DNA of 64,000 bases from Sandarakinorhabdus limnophila DSM 17366 (GTDB lineage Bacteria; Pseudomonadota; Alphaproteobacteria; Sphingomonadales; Sphingomonadaceae). The stretch is taken from the NCBI RefSeq assembly GCF_000420765.1, contig NZ_ATVO01000009.1, forward strand, positions 1-64,000. Reading direction: 5' to 3'. This document shows, in pieces, positions 7,916 to 17,528 of this stretch (positions within the stretch are counted from its first letter, which is position 1; each line of letters opens with the position of its first letter). The notes under the pieces are model-generated. The model was given only the letters and a program-made list of their open reading frames with translations. It was not told the DNA's origin and did no database searches. Position numbers and translations under genes: made by a program.

Positions 7916-8581
7916 TCAGAAGTCCAGCTTGTCATAATGCTGCGGCGGCGGCAGCCCTTCCAGCCGTTCGGCCAGCAAGGGCCGGAACGTTGGCCGTGAC
8001 TTGATCGCCGAATACCAGGTCTTGGCGGGTTCATGCCCGTCCCATTCCAGCCCGGCCAGATAATCCGCCACCGAAAGATGCGCCGCCGCCGCAATATCGG
8101 CCAGCCCGAACTGGCCACCGCCCAACCAGGCCCGGCGTTCGAGCAGGAAATCAATGTAATCCAGATGCATGTCCGCCATGCGGCTGGCGGCGCGGATGAT
8201 GCCGCCATCGGGCGTGCCGCGCACCACGGCGCGCTTGTACATGCGCTCCCCCAGCAGCGGGGCGTTCACTTCGGCATAGAATTTCTGATCGAACCAGGCC
8301 GCCAGGCGCCGGGTTTCAGCACGGTCTTCCGGGGTGGAGCCGATCAGCGGCGTGCGTTCCAGCGTTTCCTCGATATGTTCAAGAATGGCGGTCGAATCCG
8401 ACAGCACCAGCGCATCGCGCCGCAGCACCGGCGTCTGCCCGGCGGGATTGAGCGCGGTGAAGCCCGGCCGTTTTTCCCACGGCCGTTCCTGCACCAGTTC
8501 GTGCGTGACACCCTTCACCGCCAGCGCGAAACGCACCTTGCGGCTGAACGGACACAGCGTGAAATGATAGAGACGCCACAT
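7916..8581 (-). CDS. glutathione S-transferase family protein
   Basis: A 221-residue protein with an N-terminal thioredoxin-fold domain (LYHFTLCPFSRKVRFAL, with Cys and Ser near the glutathione sulfur position; cis-Pro in AGQTPVL; glutathione contacts in LSDSTAILEHIEE) and a C-terminal helical domain with the folding motif SVADYLAGLEWDG. The CPFSRK start is that of beta/omega-like bacterial GSTs. The start at 8581 (MWRLYHF) is preferred because AAAAGG precedes it at good spacing; further ATGs lie upstream. It probably detoxifies electrophiles. Substrate unknown. Confidence 0.88.
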   Translation of the reverse strand: MWRLYHFTLCPFSRKVRFALAVKGVTHELVQERPWEKRPGFTALNPAGQTPVLRRDALVLSDSTAILEHIEETLERTPLIGSTPEDRAETRRLAAWFDQKFYAEVNAPLLGERMYKRAVVRGTPDGGIIRAASRMADMHLDYIDFLLERRAWLGGGQFGLADIAAAAHLSVADYLAGLEWDGHEPAKTWYSAIKSRPTFRPLLAERLEGLPPPQHYDKLDF

Positions 8582-8679
8582 TGCCTGCCTTTTCATAATC
8601 ATCTTTGCCGTCTTGGGAAGGCCGCAGCCGCCCAACAGGCTTGTTGCAAATCATTCGCAACAACGCTAGCACGGCAAGC

Positions 8680-9261
8680 ATGAACCGGCGTCTTGCCCTG
8701 TTGGCCCTGTGGGCGGTGCTGATGGCGCCGCTGGCCGGGCTGTGGTGGCAGGCGGCCAGCCAAGATGCCGATCTGGATACACTGGTGGCCGATACCGGCA
8801 ATTGGGCCATGGCCTGGCTGGCGATTGCCGTGGTGATGACGCCGCTGGCAAAGCTGTGGCGACCGCTGGCGCGCCTGTTGTGGCTGCGCCGCGCGGTCGG
8901 GTTGGCGGCGTTTGCGGCCAGCCTTTTGCATCTGTGGCTCTACGTGCTGGCGATGCGCAGCTTTGCAGAACCGAGCGGCGAGTGGGCGCTGATCTGGGAC
9001 GAGGCCTTCACGCCCGGCATCCTCACCGGCTGGATTGCGCTCGCCCTGATGCTGCCGCCGGCGCTGGCCAGCAAGGATGCCGCGATGCGCCTGTTGCGCC
9101 GGTCGTGGAAGCCGGTGCAGCGCCTGGCCTGGCCAGCGGCCGGTGTGGCGCTGGCACACATGGCCGTGGTGCATGATGCGTTCGGCCTGGCCATGGCAGT
9201 TGCCGGCATCGTTGCCGGCCTGCAACTGGTTCGATTTTTCCCTGCAACCCGAAAGGTATGA
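8680..9261 (+). CDS. MsrQ/YedZ-like ferric-reductase-type haem membrane protein
   Basis: A 193-residue protein with five to six transmembrane helices and His residues typical of the ferric reductase-like domain (SLLHLWLYVL, ALAHMAVVHDAFG), which ligate haem b in MsrQ. MsrQ passes electrons from quinones to the periplasmic methionine sulfoxide reductase MsrP, but no msrP gene is near, so the partner is unclear. The next gene, a small exported PepSY-like protein, overlaps it by four bases (ATGA), making a two-gene unit. The start at 8680 (MNRRLALL) begins directly at the first helix. Confidence 0.75.
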   Translation: MNRRLALLALWAVLMAPLAGLWWQAASQDADLDTLVADTGNWAMAWLAIAVVMTPLAKLWRPLARLLWLRRAVGLAAFAASLLHLWLYVLAMRSFAEPSGEWALIWDEAFTPGILTGWIALALMLPPALASKDAAMRLLRRSWKPVQRLAWPAAGVALAHMAVVHDAFGLAMAVAGIVAGLQLVRFFPATRKV

Positions 9262-9557
9262 CGATGCGCGTAATGATGATGGCGGCTCTGGCCGCAACGA
9301 TGATGGCCGGCCCGGCGCTGGCCACCGGCAAGATCAAGTGCAACGTGGCGGCAGCCGACATGAAGCCGATCGAGGCGCTGAAGGCCGAACTCACCAAGCA
9401 GGGCTGGACCGTGGCCAAGGCCAAGGTCGATGGCGGCTGCTATGAAGTCTATGGCGTGATGCCGGAAACCGGCCGCGTCGAAGCCTATTTCGATCCGGCG
9501 ACGTTCGAGAAGCTGTACGTCGAGCAGCGCGGCAAGGTGCTGTTCAAGAAGGGCTAA
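9258..9557 (+). CDS. small exported PepSY-domain protein
   Basis: A 99-residue protein with a signal peptide ending near GPALA and a mature domain with the PepSY pattern: a helix (PIEALKAELTKQGWTVAKAKVDGGCYEVYG) then strands ending YFDPATFEKL. PepSY proteins often bind metals or act as modulators beside ferric-reductase-type membrane proteins. Its ATG overlaps the stop of the MsrQ-like gene, implying coupled translation and a shared role. A second ATG, two codons downstream, is also possible. Convergent with the next gene by four bases. Confidence 0.75.
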   Translation: MTMRVMMMAALAATMMAGPALATGKIKCNVAAADMKPIEALKAELTKQGWTVAKAKVDGGCYEVYGVMPETGRVEAYFDPATFEKLYVEQRGKVLFKKG

Positions 9558-9919
9558 GCCTTGGCGGGCCGGGGCTTTGCCTTGCTTTGGGGCTTCGCCT
9601 TGGCCGGCTTGGCCGCCTTTGCCTTCAGCGCAGCCACTTCGGCCTCCAGCTCGTTGATGCGCAGCGCCTGGCGGACGACAATGTCCTGCAAGGCGCTGGT
9701 GTCCGGGCTCACCGGCGGCGGCGCGGCCGCTTCCGGGGCCTTGGGCGACTCCGGCGGAGTCGGTGCCTTGGCCGGTTCCGGCGTCACGATCTCGGCGTCC
9801 ACCACCGTTTCACGTTCACGGAAAATGCCGCTCTCGCGCGCCTTGCGGATCAGCGGGGCTGCCGCCACCGCCATCTGCATCAGGCTTTCGATCAGCGGAT
9901 CATTGCTCTTGGCCATCAT
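9554..9919 (-). CDS. hypothetical protein with Pro/Ala-rich linker and C-terminal coiled coil
   Basis: A 121-residue protein. The N-terminal 40 residues are helical (DPLIESLMQMAVAAAPLIRKARESGIF), followed by a Pro/Ala-rich linker, a short coiled coil (QALRINELEAEVAALKAKA) and a Lys/Ala-rich basic tail. No known domain is recognised. The start at 9919 follows a GAAGGA ribosome site. The tail could bind nucleic acid or membranes, but this is a guess from composition. Confidence 0.6.
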   Translation of the reverse strand: MMAKSNDPLIESLMQMAVAAAPLIRKARESGIFRERETVVDAEIVTPEPAKAPTPPESPKAPEAAAPPPVSPDTSALQDIVVRQALRINELEAEVAALKAKAAKPAKAKPQSKAKPRPAKA

Positions 9920-9980
9920 CGGGTCCTTCAACTGTTATAGTGAAATATAGCAGCGAAGGACCCGGTTTCAAGATGGCGCC

Positions 9981-12900
9981 CTATTCCGCCGCGATGCTGG
10001 CCGGGCTGTCGTTCAGCGGATGCGTCAGCCGGCTGACCATTTCCTTCGGGCACACCTGCCAGATCGCCTCCCGCGTGCGGTCCCACTCCGCCAGCAGGCC
10101 GGCCGCCCATTTGGAACCGGTCTCGGCAGCGTGTTCCTCGATCAGCGCCAGCACGACGCTTTCCCAGTGCGCCGATTCCAGCCGCTGCACGATCACGCTT
10201 TCGCGGTTCACCCGCCGCTCGAACTGGCCGTCGCGATCCAGCACAAAGGCCATCCCGCCCGACATGCCGGCAGCGAAATTGTCACCCGTTGGCCCCAGGA
10301 TCACGGCGGTGCCGCCAGTCATATACTCGCAGCCGTTGGCGCCGCAGCCTTCCACCACCACGGTGGCACCGCTGTTACGCACGGCAAAACGCTCGCCCGC
10401 ACGGCCGGCGGCGAACAATTTGCCCGCCGTCGCGCCATAAAGCACCGTATTGCCGATGATGGCGTTGTCCTGGCTGGCCAGCGGGCTGGACGGAAAGGGC
10501 CGCACCACGATGGTGGCGCCGGAAAGCCCCTTGCCCACATAGTCATTGGCCTCGCCGAACACTTCCAGCTTCACGCCCTGCACGGCAAACGCGCCCAGCG
10601 ATTGCCCGGCCGAACCGCGCAGCCGGACGTGGACATGCCCGGGGCTGAGCGCCGTCATGCCGAAGCGGCGGGTGATCTCGCCCGAAAGCCGCGTGCCCAC
10701 GGCGCGGTGCGTGTTGCGCACCGTGTAAGCCAGCTGCATCTTCTCACCACCTTCGAACAGATGGCCGGCATCGCGGATCATTTCGGCATCCAGGCTGTCC
10801 GGCACCGGGTTGCGGCCGTTGCCCAAGCCCCAACGCCGCATGTGATCGGGCGCATCGACCTTGGCCAGAACCGGGTTCAGGTCGAGATCATCCAGATGCT
10901 CGGCACCGCGGCTGACCTGACGCAGCAATTCGGTGCGGCCGATGACGTCATCAAGACTGCGGAAGCCCAGCCGCGCGAGAATCTCGCGCACTTCTTCGGC
11001 GATGAAGCTCATCAGGTTGATCACCTTTTCCGGGCTGCCGTCAAACTTGCCGCGCAGGGCTTCGTCCTGCGTGCAAACGCCCACCGGGCAGGTATTCGAA
11101 TGGCACTGGCGCACCATGATGCAGCCCATGGCGACCAGGCTCATCGTGCCAATGCCATATTCTTCCGCACCCAGAATGGCGGCGATCACCACGTCACGGC
11201 CGGTCTTCAGGCCGCCATCGGCGCGCAGCTTCACCCGGTGGCGCAAGCCATTCAGCGTGAGCACCTGGTTGACCTCTGACAGGCCCATTTCCCACGGCGT
11301 GCCAGCATATTTGATGCTGGTCTGCGGGGACGCGCCGGTGCCGCCGACATTGCCGGAAATCAATATGGCATCGGCGTGCGCCTTGGCCACGCCGGCCGCC
11401 ACTGTGCCGATGCCCGCGCTCGACACCAGCTTCACGCAGACGCGGGCGCGCGTGTTGATCTGCTTCAGATCGTAAATCAGCTGCGCCAGATCTTCGATCG
11501 AGTAAATATCGTGGTGCGGCGGCGGCGAGATGAGCGTCACGCCCGGCGTCGAGTGGCGCAGCTTGGCGATGAGTTCCGTCACCTTGAAGCCGGGCAGCTG
11601 CCCGCCCTCGCCGGGCTTGGCGCCTTGGCTGACCTTGATCTCGATTTCCTCGCAGGCGTTCAGATATTCCGCCGTCACGCCGAACCGGCCAGACGCCACC
11701 TGCTTGATCACGCTGTTGCCGTTGTCGCCGTTGGCATAGGGCTTGAACCGGATCGGGTCTTCGCCGCCTTCGCCCGAAACCGCCTTGGCACCAATCCGGT
11801 TCATCGCGATCGCCAGCGTCTCGTGCGCTTCCGGAGACAGCGCGCCCAGGCTCATGCCCGGCGTCACGAAGCGCTTGCGGATTTCGGTGACGGATTCCAC
11901 CGATTCAATCGGCACGGCTTTCGTTCCGGGCACGAAATCCATCAGGTCGCGCAGCGAAATCGGCGGCAGCGCCTGCACGCCGCGGCTGAACTTTTGATAG
12001 TCGCTGTAGCTGTCGCGGCTCACCCCCGTTTGCAGCAGGTGGATCAGCTGGGCATTCCAGGCATGGGCCTCGCCATTGGCGCGCCAGCGATACAGGCCGC
12101 CGACCGGCAACGCGATCACATCCTCGTCCCAGGCCTTTTCGTGGCGCATCTGGGCGTTGACGAACAACGATTCAAAGCCCTCGCCGCTGATCTTGGCCGG
12201 CATGCCGGGGAAGAAATCATTCACCAGCGCCCGGCTCAGCCCAACCGCTTCGAAGTTGTAGCCGCCGCGATAGGAGGAGATCACCGCGATCCCCATCTTG
12301 GCCATGATCTTGAGCAGACCGTCGTCCACCGCCTTCTTGTAACGGGCAATGCACTCGTCCAGCGTCTGGCTGCCGAACAGGCCGCGCGCATGGCGATCGG
12401 CGATGGCTTCCTGCGCCAGATAGGCATTGACGGTGGTCGCCCCCACGCCAACCAGCACCGCGAAATAATGTGTGTCGAGCGCTTCGGCGGCCCGCACGTT
12501 GATGCTGGCGTAAGCGCGCAAGCCCTTGCGCACCAGGTGCGTGTGCACGCCGGCCGTGGCCAGGATCATGGCGATTCCGGCCCGCGTGGCCGATTGATGC
12601 TCATCGGTGAGGAACAATTGCGTCTTGCCCTGGCGCACCGCGGTTTCGGCTTCGGCGCGCACGCGGGCGATGGCGGCCCTCAGGCCAGCCGGGCCGCCGG
12701 CGATCTCGAACGTGCAGTCGATCTCGGCCACCTGACGGCCGAAATGGCCCTTCAGCAGATGCCAGTCGCGGTTGGACAGCACGGGGCTGTCCATCACCAT
12801 CACGCCGGCCTGGGTGGCTTCATCGTCCAGAATGTTGGTCAGGTTCGAAAAACGCGTCTTCAGGCTCATCACGCCGGTTTCGCGCAAGCTGTCGATCGGC

Positions 12901-14534
12901 GGGTTGGTGACCTGACTGAAATTCTGCCGGAAGAAGTGCGACAGATTGCGGGCGTTTTCGGAAATCACCGCCAGCGGCGCATCATCGCCCATCGAGCCGA
13001 CGGCTTCCTTGGCATCCTCCACCATCGGCGCGAGGATCAGCTCCATGTCTTCCAGTGTCTGGCCAGCGGCGACCTGGCGGCGGCGCAGATTGTCCCGATC
13101 ATAGGCCGCGGCCGGCTCCGGCTTGGCGCGTCCCGGCAGATCCTCGAAATTGGTGAAGCCGGCGACCAGCGACGCATAATCCTGTGCGCCGGCCACCTTG
13201 GCCTTGATTTCGGCATCGGCGTAGAAGCGAGACGGCGCGGCATCGAGGTCTACGGCGATCATCTCGCCGGGGCCAAGCGCGCCTTTCTTCACCACGTCAC
13301 CTTCCGGCACCACCACCATACCGGCTTCGCTGCCGGTGATCAGCAGGCCATCACGCGTGAGGCAGTACCGCATCGGCCGCAGCGCGTTGCGATCAAGGCC
13401 CGCCACCACCCAGCGGCCATCGGTCATGGCCAGCGCCGCCGGCCCGTCCCACGGCTCCATCAGCGACGCGAAAAAGGCATACATGGCGCGCGTGGCCGGA
13501 TCGAGGCTGGCATCACGCTGCCAGGCCTGCGGGATCAGCATCAACTTGGCAGTCGGCGCATCGCGACCCGACCGCACAAAGGCTTCGAACACCGCATCAA
13601 GCGCCGCCGTATCCGACGCGCCGGCCGGGATCAGCGGCTTGATGTCTTCCGAATGTTCGCCAAACGCGGCGGCCGCCATCTTGATCTCGTGGCTCTTCAT
13701 CCAGTTGCTGTTGCCGCGGATCGTGTTGATTTCGCCATTGTGCGCCAAGGTGCGGAACGGCTGCGCCAGCCACCATTGCGGGAAGGTGTTGGTGGAATAG
13801 CGCTGGTGATAAATGGCAAAGCGCGAAACGAAGCGCTCGTCGTTGAGGTCGGGATAGAAAACGCTGAGCGATTCCGCCAGGAACAGCCCCTTGTAGATCA
13901 GCGTGCGGCACGACAGCGAGCAGAAGTAGAAGCCCTGGATCTGGGCTTCGATCACCTTCTTCTCGATGCGGCGGCGGATGAGATAGAGGTCCTTCTCGAA
14001 CCGCTCCTTGGCATCCTCACCATCGTCCTTCGGCCCGGCGATCATGATCTGCTCGATCTCGGGACGGCTCAGCATCGCCTTGTCGCCGATGCAGCTGATA
14101 TCCACCGGCACCTGGCGCCAGCCATAGACCTTGTAGCCGAAACCGATGATTTCAGATTCAACGATCGTCCGGCAGGCTTCCTGCGCGGCCAGATCGGTAC
14201 GCGGCAGGAACACCTGGCCCACAGCCAGCAGACCGGCGACTGGCTTCTGGCCGTGCCTTTCGACATGTTCGTGGAAGAAATCCACCGGGATCTCGACCAA
14301 TATGCCCGCACCATCGCCCGTCATGCCATCGGCATCGACCGCGCCGCGGTGCCACACCGCCTTCAGCGCATCGATGGCCGCGGTCACCACCCGGCGCTGC
14401 GGTTTGCCATCCGTGGCCGCCACCAGCCCCACGCCGCAGGCATCGCCTTCGAAATCGGGGCGATACATGCCGACATCGGCAATGCGGGCGCGTTCCTCAG
14501 GCGAAACGACGAAGGGTGCGGGCATCTGGGTCAT
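9981..14534 (-). CDS. gltB: glutamate synthase (NADPH) large subunit
   Basis: Makes two glutamates from glutamine and 2-oxoglutarate. At 1517 residues it is full length. The N-terminal amidotransferase nucleophile is Cys33 in GDACGVG, after a short propeptide. The central and FMN-binding barrel follow, with the [3Fe-4S] cysteines in CHSNTCPVGVC and the preceding Cys of MGCIMVRQC. The C-terminal GXGXG beta-helix domain ends the protein. The ATG overlaps the stop of the DUF2059 gene by four bases, so it is coupled to gltD through that gene. Nitrogen assimilation in the cytoplasm. Confidence 0.98.
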   Translation of the reverse strand: MTQMPAPFVVSPEERARIADVGMYRPDFEGDACGVGLVAATDGKPQRRVVTAAIDALKAVWHRGAVDADGMTGDGAGILVEIPVDFFHEHVERHGQKPVAGLLAVGQVFLPRTDLAAQEACRTIVESEIIGFGYKVYGWRQVPVDISCIGDKAMLSRPEIEQIMIAGPKDDGEDAKERFEKDLYLIRRRIEKKVIEAQIQGFYFCSLSCRTLIYKGLFLAESLSVFYPDLNDERFVSRFAIYHQRYSTNTFPQWWLAQPFRTLAHNGEINTIRGNSNWMKSHEIKMAAAAFGEHSEDIKPLIPAGASDTAALDAVFEAFVRSGRDAPTAKLMLIPQAWQRDASLDPATRAMYAFFASLMEPWDGPAALAMTDGRWVVAGLDRNALRPMRYCLTRDGLLITGSEAGMVVVPEGDVVKKGALGPGEMIAVDLDAAPSRFYADAEIKAKVAGAQDYASLVAGFTNFEDLPGRAKPEPAAAYDRDNLRRRQVAAGQTLEDMELILAPMVEDAKEAVGSMGDDAPLAVISENARNLSHFFRQNFSQVTNPPIDSLRETGVMSLKTRFSNLTNILDDEATQAGVMVMDSPVLSNRDWHLLKGHFGRQVAEIDCTFEIAGGPAGLRAAIARVRAEAETAVRQGKTQLFLTDEHQSATRAGIAMILATAGVHTHLVRKGLRAYASINVRAAEALDTHYFAVLVGVGATTVNAYLAQEAIADRHARGLFGSQTLDECIARYKKAVDDGLLKIMAKMGIAVISSYRGGYNFEAVGLSRALVNDFFPGMPAKISGEGFESLFVNAQMRHEKAWDEDVIALPVGGLYRWRANGEAHAWNAQLIHLLQTGVSRDSYSDYQKFSRGVQALPPISLRDLMDFVPGTKAVPIESVESVTEIRKRFVTPGMSLGALSPEAHETLAIAMNRIGAKAVSGEGGEDPIRFKPYANGDNGNSVIKQVASGRFGVTAEYLNACEEIEIKVSQGAKPGEGGQLPGFKVTELIAKLRHSTPGVTLISPPPHHDIYSIEDLAQLIYDLKQINTRARVCVKLVSSAGIGTVAAGVAKAHADAILISGNVGGTGASPQTSIKYAGTPWEMGLSEVNQVLTLNGLRHRVKLRADGGLKTGRDVVIAAILGAEEYGIGTMSLVAMGCIMVRQCHSNTCPVGVCTQDEALRGKFDGSPEKVINLMSFIAEEVREILARLGFRSLDDVIGRTELLRQVSRGAEHLDDLDLNPVLAKVDAPDHMRRWGLGNGRNPVPDSLDAEMIRDAGHLFEGGEKMQLAYTVRNTHRAVGTRLSGEITRRFGMTALSPGHVHVRLRGSAGQSLGAFAVQGVKLEVFGEANDYVGKGLSGATIVVRPFPSSPLASQDNAIIGNTVLYGATAGKLFAAGRAGERFAVRNSGATVVVEGCGANGCEYMTGGTAVILGPTGDNFAAGMSGGMAFVLDRDGQFERRVNRESVIVQRLESAHWESVVLALIEEHAAETGSKWAAGLLAEWDRTREAIWQVCPKEMVSRLTHPLNDSPASIAAE

Positions 14535-15124
14535 GGCTTCTTTGCCTGTTGTGCGTTGCTGCTCAGCGGGGCCAGCGCTGCGCCCAGCCGCTTGGCATTG
14601 GCCTGCATGGCCGCATCGATCTTCGCCCCGATCAACTGGCCGGTGGCCTGACCGATGGCAGCGGCCACCGCCGGTTCCTTGCGCATCAGCGCCTGACCGG
14701 CGGGCGTGCGATAAAAGGCCAGGATGGCGTCAAGTTCTGCGTTGGTGAACTGGCGGGCATAGGCCTGGGTGGCGGCGGTCACCACGCTGTTCAGATTCTG
14801 GTTTACCACGCCCTGCGCGACTTCAGCCTGAATGGCGCCGGCCTTGGCCAGCACCGGATCAAATTTCGCCTTGTTGGCCTGATAGGCGGGGATGAAACCC
14901 GGCTGCTGGGCCAGCATGGCACGGATCACCGCGCCCGATTTCATCTGGGCGATGCTGCCCGCCATCTGCGTCTGCAACTTGGCCTTGATGTTCAGCTGCG
15001 CCACGATCGCCGCCGCCGATTGCAGGGTGGCCGGATCCATCGGACGCGCCGCGGCCGGCTTGGTCTGGGCCTGCGCTGCGCCAGCAACGGCAAGAGCGGC
15101 AAAAGCGACGATCAGTGTCTTCAT
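14531..15124 (-). CDS. DUF2059 exported protein between gltD and gltB
   Basis: A 197-residue protein with a signal peptide (MKTLIVAFAALAVAGAAQAQ) and a helical periplasmic domain carrying the DUF2059 hallmark LDAILAFYRTPAGQALMRKEPAV. The function of the family is unknown. It is the middle gene of a gltD-DUF2059-gltB run: its ATG is 22 bases after gltD, and its stop overlaps the gltB start. That placement forces co-expression with glutamate synthase although the product is periplasmic. Confidence 0.88.
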   Translation of the reverse strand: MKTLIVAFAALAVAGAAQAQTKPAAARPMDPATLQSAAAIVAQLNIKAKLQTQMAGSIAQMKSGAVIRAMLAQQPGFIPAYQANKAKFDPVLAKAGAIQAEVAQGVVNQNLNSVVTAATQAYARQFTNAELDAILAFYRTPAGQALMRKEPAVAAAIGQATGQLIGAKIDAAMQANAKRLGAALAPLSSNAQQAKKP

Positions 15125-15146
15125 TTGGGCAATTCCTTGGAGTTGG

Positions 15147-16571
15147 TCAGGCTGCGGCTGCGGCTGCAGTCACGCGGGCGCGCAGATATTGGTGCATCTG
15201 CGCCGCCACGTCACGCCCGTCGCGCACCGCCCACACCACCAGGCTGGCGCCGCGCACAATGTCGCCGGCGGCGAACACGCCGTCCACGCCGGTCATCATG
15301 GTCTTGTGATCGATGCGCACCGTGCCCCAGCGCGTCACCGGCAATTGCGGCGCGCCAAACAGGGTCGGCAGGTCTTCAGCATCAAAGCCCAGCGCCTTGA
15401 TCACCAGATCAGCCTGAAGCGTGAAGCGATTATCGGCATCTGGTTCCGGGCTGCGGCGGCCATCGGGGCCTGGCTGGCCCAGCCGCATGCCTTGCGCCAC
15501 CACGCCGGCGGGCGTGATCTGTGCCGGGGCCGCCAGCCAGACAAACTCCACGCCCTCTTCCTCGGCATTGGCGACCTCGCGCGCCGAACCCGGCATGTTG
15601 GCGCGATCGCGGCGATAAAGGCACTTCACGCTGGCGGCGCCCTGGCGGATGGCGGTGCGCACGCAATCCATCGCCGTATCGCCGCCGCCGATCACCACGA
15701 CATGCTTTCCCGTTGCATCAAAGGTGGCGGCATCCGGAAGCGCATCGCCAAAGCCGGCCTTGTTGGCGGCGATCAGATAATCCAGCGCCTCCATCGTCGT
15801 CGGGCCATCGGCGCCCGGCACTTCGACCTGACGCGCCTTGTACACGCCAGTTGCGATCAGCACGGCATCGTGCTTCGCCCGCAGATCGGCCAGGCTGGCA
15901 TCACGGCCCACGGCGAAATCCTGATGGAAATGCACGCCGCCCTCGCGCAGCCGCTCGACCCGGCGCATCACCACCGGCTTTTCCAGCTTGAAGCCGGGAA
16001 TCCCGTAGGTGAGCAGGCCGCCCGCGCGATCGTGCCGGTCATAGACATGCACGTCATAGCCCTTCACGCGCAGCGCCTCGGCGGCCGTCAGCCCGGCCGG
16101 ACCGGCGCCGATGATGGCCACGCTCTGGCCACTGCGATCAGCGACGGGCTGCAGCGGCTTCACCCAGCCCTGCTCCCAGGCATTATCGGTCAGGAACTTC
16201 TCCACCGAACCGATGGTGACGCTGCCGAACCCTTGCTCGATCACGCAATTGCCTTCGCACAACCGGTCCTGCGGGCAGATGCGGCCGCAGATTTCCGGCA
16301 TGGCGTTGGTTGCCGCCGATACTTCATAGGCTTCCTGCAGGCGGCCTTCCGCCGTCAGCTTCAGCCAATCGGGGATGTTGTTCTGCAACGGGCAATGCAC
16401 CTGGCAGAAGGGCACACCGCACTGGCTGCAGCGCCCGGCCTGCTCTTCGGCCTTGGCGAGGATATAGGGGCGGCTGATTTCGAGGAAATCATGGGCACGC
16501 TCATCGGCTGACCGCTTGGCCGGGTAAGCCTGGGTCCGCTCGACGAACTTCAGCAATTTTGTTGCGGCCAT
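15147..16571 (-). CDS. gltD: glutamate synthase small subunit
   Basis: NADPH-oxidising, FAD-containing beta subunit that feeds electrons to GltB. 474 residues. The N-terminal part has two cysteine clusters for [4Fe-4S] centres (CSQCGVPFCQVHCP and CGRICPQDRLCEGNC). The FAD site is IIGAGPAGLTAAE, the NADPH site VIGGGDTAMD, and a second FAD contact lies in GVFAAGDIVRG. First gene of the gltD-DUF2059-gltB unit. About 150 bases without a gene separate it from uppP and should hold the promoter. Confidence 0.98.
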   Translation of the reverse strand: MAATKLLKFVERTQAYPAKRSADERAHDFLEISRPYILAKAEEQAGRCSQCGVPFCQVHCPLQNNIPDWLKLTAEGRLQEAYEVSAATNAMPEICGRICPQDRLCEGNCVIEQGFGSVTIGSVEKFLTDNAWEQGWVKPLQPVADRSGQSVAIIGAGPAGLTAAEALRVKGYDVHVYDRHDRAGGLLTYGIPGFKLEKPVVMRRVERLREGGVHFHQDFAVGRDASLADLRAKHDAVLIATGVYKARQVEVPGADGPTTMEALDYLIAANKAGFGDALPDAATFDATGKHVVVIGGGDTAMDCVRTAIRQGAASVKCLYRRDRANMPGSAREVANAEEEGVEFVWLAAPAQITPAGVVAQGMRLGQPGPDGRRSPEPDADNRFTLQADLVIKALGFDAEDLPTLFGAPQLPVTRWGTVRIDHKTMMTGVDGVFAAGDIVRGASLVVWAVRDGRDVAAQMHQYLRARVTAAAAAA

Positions 16572-16721
16572 GGTCGCTTATCCTTTCGTTCGGATGCGCG
16601 AAACCACAAGCGCCGGCGCTTGTCACGTGAAAAGCGGGAAATAGGGCAATATTTCTGCCCTAAATCTGATCAACTCGCCAGATTCGGGCGGTTTGACCGG
16701 CATTTTATGACCGGTTCGGCC

Positions 16722-17528
16722 CTATCTCATCGCCAACCACACCAACGCGGCGCTGCCGGCGATGATTCGGTACCAGGCGAACGGGGCGAATCCAAAGCGA
16801 CTGACCAGCGCGACAAAGCCCTTCACCACGGCCAGCGCCACCACGAAGCTGACGGCAAAGCCGATGCCGATGGCCGACAGGTTGGACGCATCAAGGCTGT
16901 CGCGGTTCTTCCACAGCATCAGCACGGTGGCGCCCGAAATCGTCGGCACGGCGAGGAAAAAGCTGAACTCGGCGGCCGTCTTGCGGTCCACCCCCAGCAT
17001 CAGCGCCGCCATGATGGTGGCGCCCGAGCGCGACACGCCGGGGATCATGGCAACACACTGGCCCAGCCCGATCAGCAGCGAATTGCGCGGGGTCAGTGCC
17101 TCCACCCCGAACACCTTGGCCTCGCCCATGCGCTTTTCGATCCACAGAATCGCAAAGCCCCCAACGATCAGCGAGACGGCCACGGTGGTGGGGCTTTCCA
17201 GCATGGCTTCCACGGCCTTGATGAACAGCACGCCCATGATCGCGGCCGGCAGGAAGCCCAGGAACACGTTGCGGATGAAGGCAAAGGCCGTCGGTTCCCG
17301 CACCAGCAGGCCACGCGCCACCCCTATGAACCGCCCCCAATAGGCGACCAACACAGCCAGAATCGCGCCGGACTGGATGGCGATATCGAAGGTCGCCCCG
17401 GCCTCGCCCGAAAAGCCGAGCAGCTCGCCCGCCAGGATCAGATGCCCGGTGGAGGACACCGGCAGATATTCCGTCAGCCCCTCGACAATGCCGAGCAGGA
17501 TGATGGTGAGCAGATCGGGCTGGTTCAC
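16722..17528 (-). CDS. uppP: undecaprenyl-diphosphate phosphatase
   Basis: Recycles the lipid carrier of peptidoglycan synthesis by dephosphorylating undecaprenyl pyrophosphate at the membrane, and gives bacitracin tolerance. A 268-residue polytopic protein with both family signatures: EGLTEYLPVSSTGHL near the N-terminus and PGVSRSGATI in the middle. It overlaps the upstream dehydrogenase gene by four bases (17525-17528). Confidence 0.97.
   Translation of the reverse strand: MNQPDLLTIILLGIVEGLTEYLPVSSTGHLILAGELLGFSGEAGATFDIAIQSGAILAVLVAYWGRFIGVARGLLVREPTAFAFIRNVFLGFLPAAIMGVLFIKAVEAMLESPTTVAVSLIVGGFAILWIEKRMGEAKVFGVEALTPRNSLLIGLGQCVAMIPGVSRSGATIMAALMLGVDRKTAAEFSFFLAVPTISGATVLMLWKNRDSLDASNLSAIGIGFAVSFVVALAVVKGFVALVSRFGFAPFAWYRIIAGSAALVWLAMR

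Noticed and set aside
11376-14651. A 1091-codon open frame on the + strand opposite gltB
   Set aside because: It is a mirror of the gltB coding strand caused by high G+C codon use; its protein is His/Arg/Gly-rich with no domain, while gltB is unmistakable.
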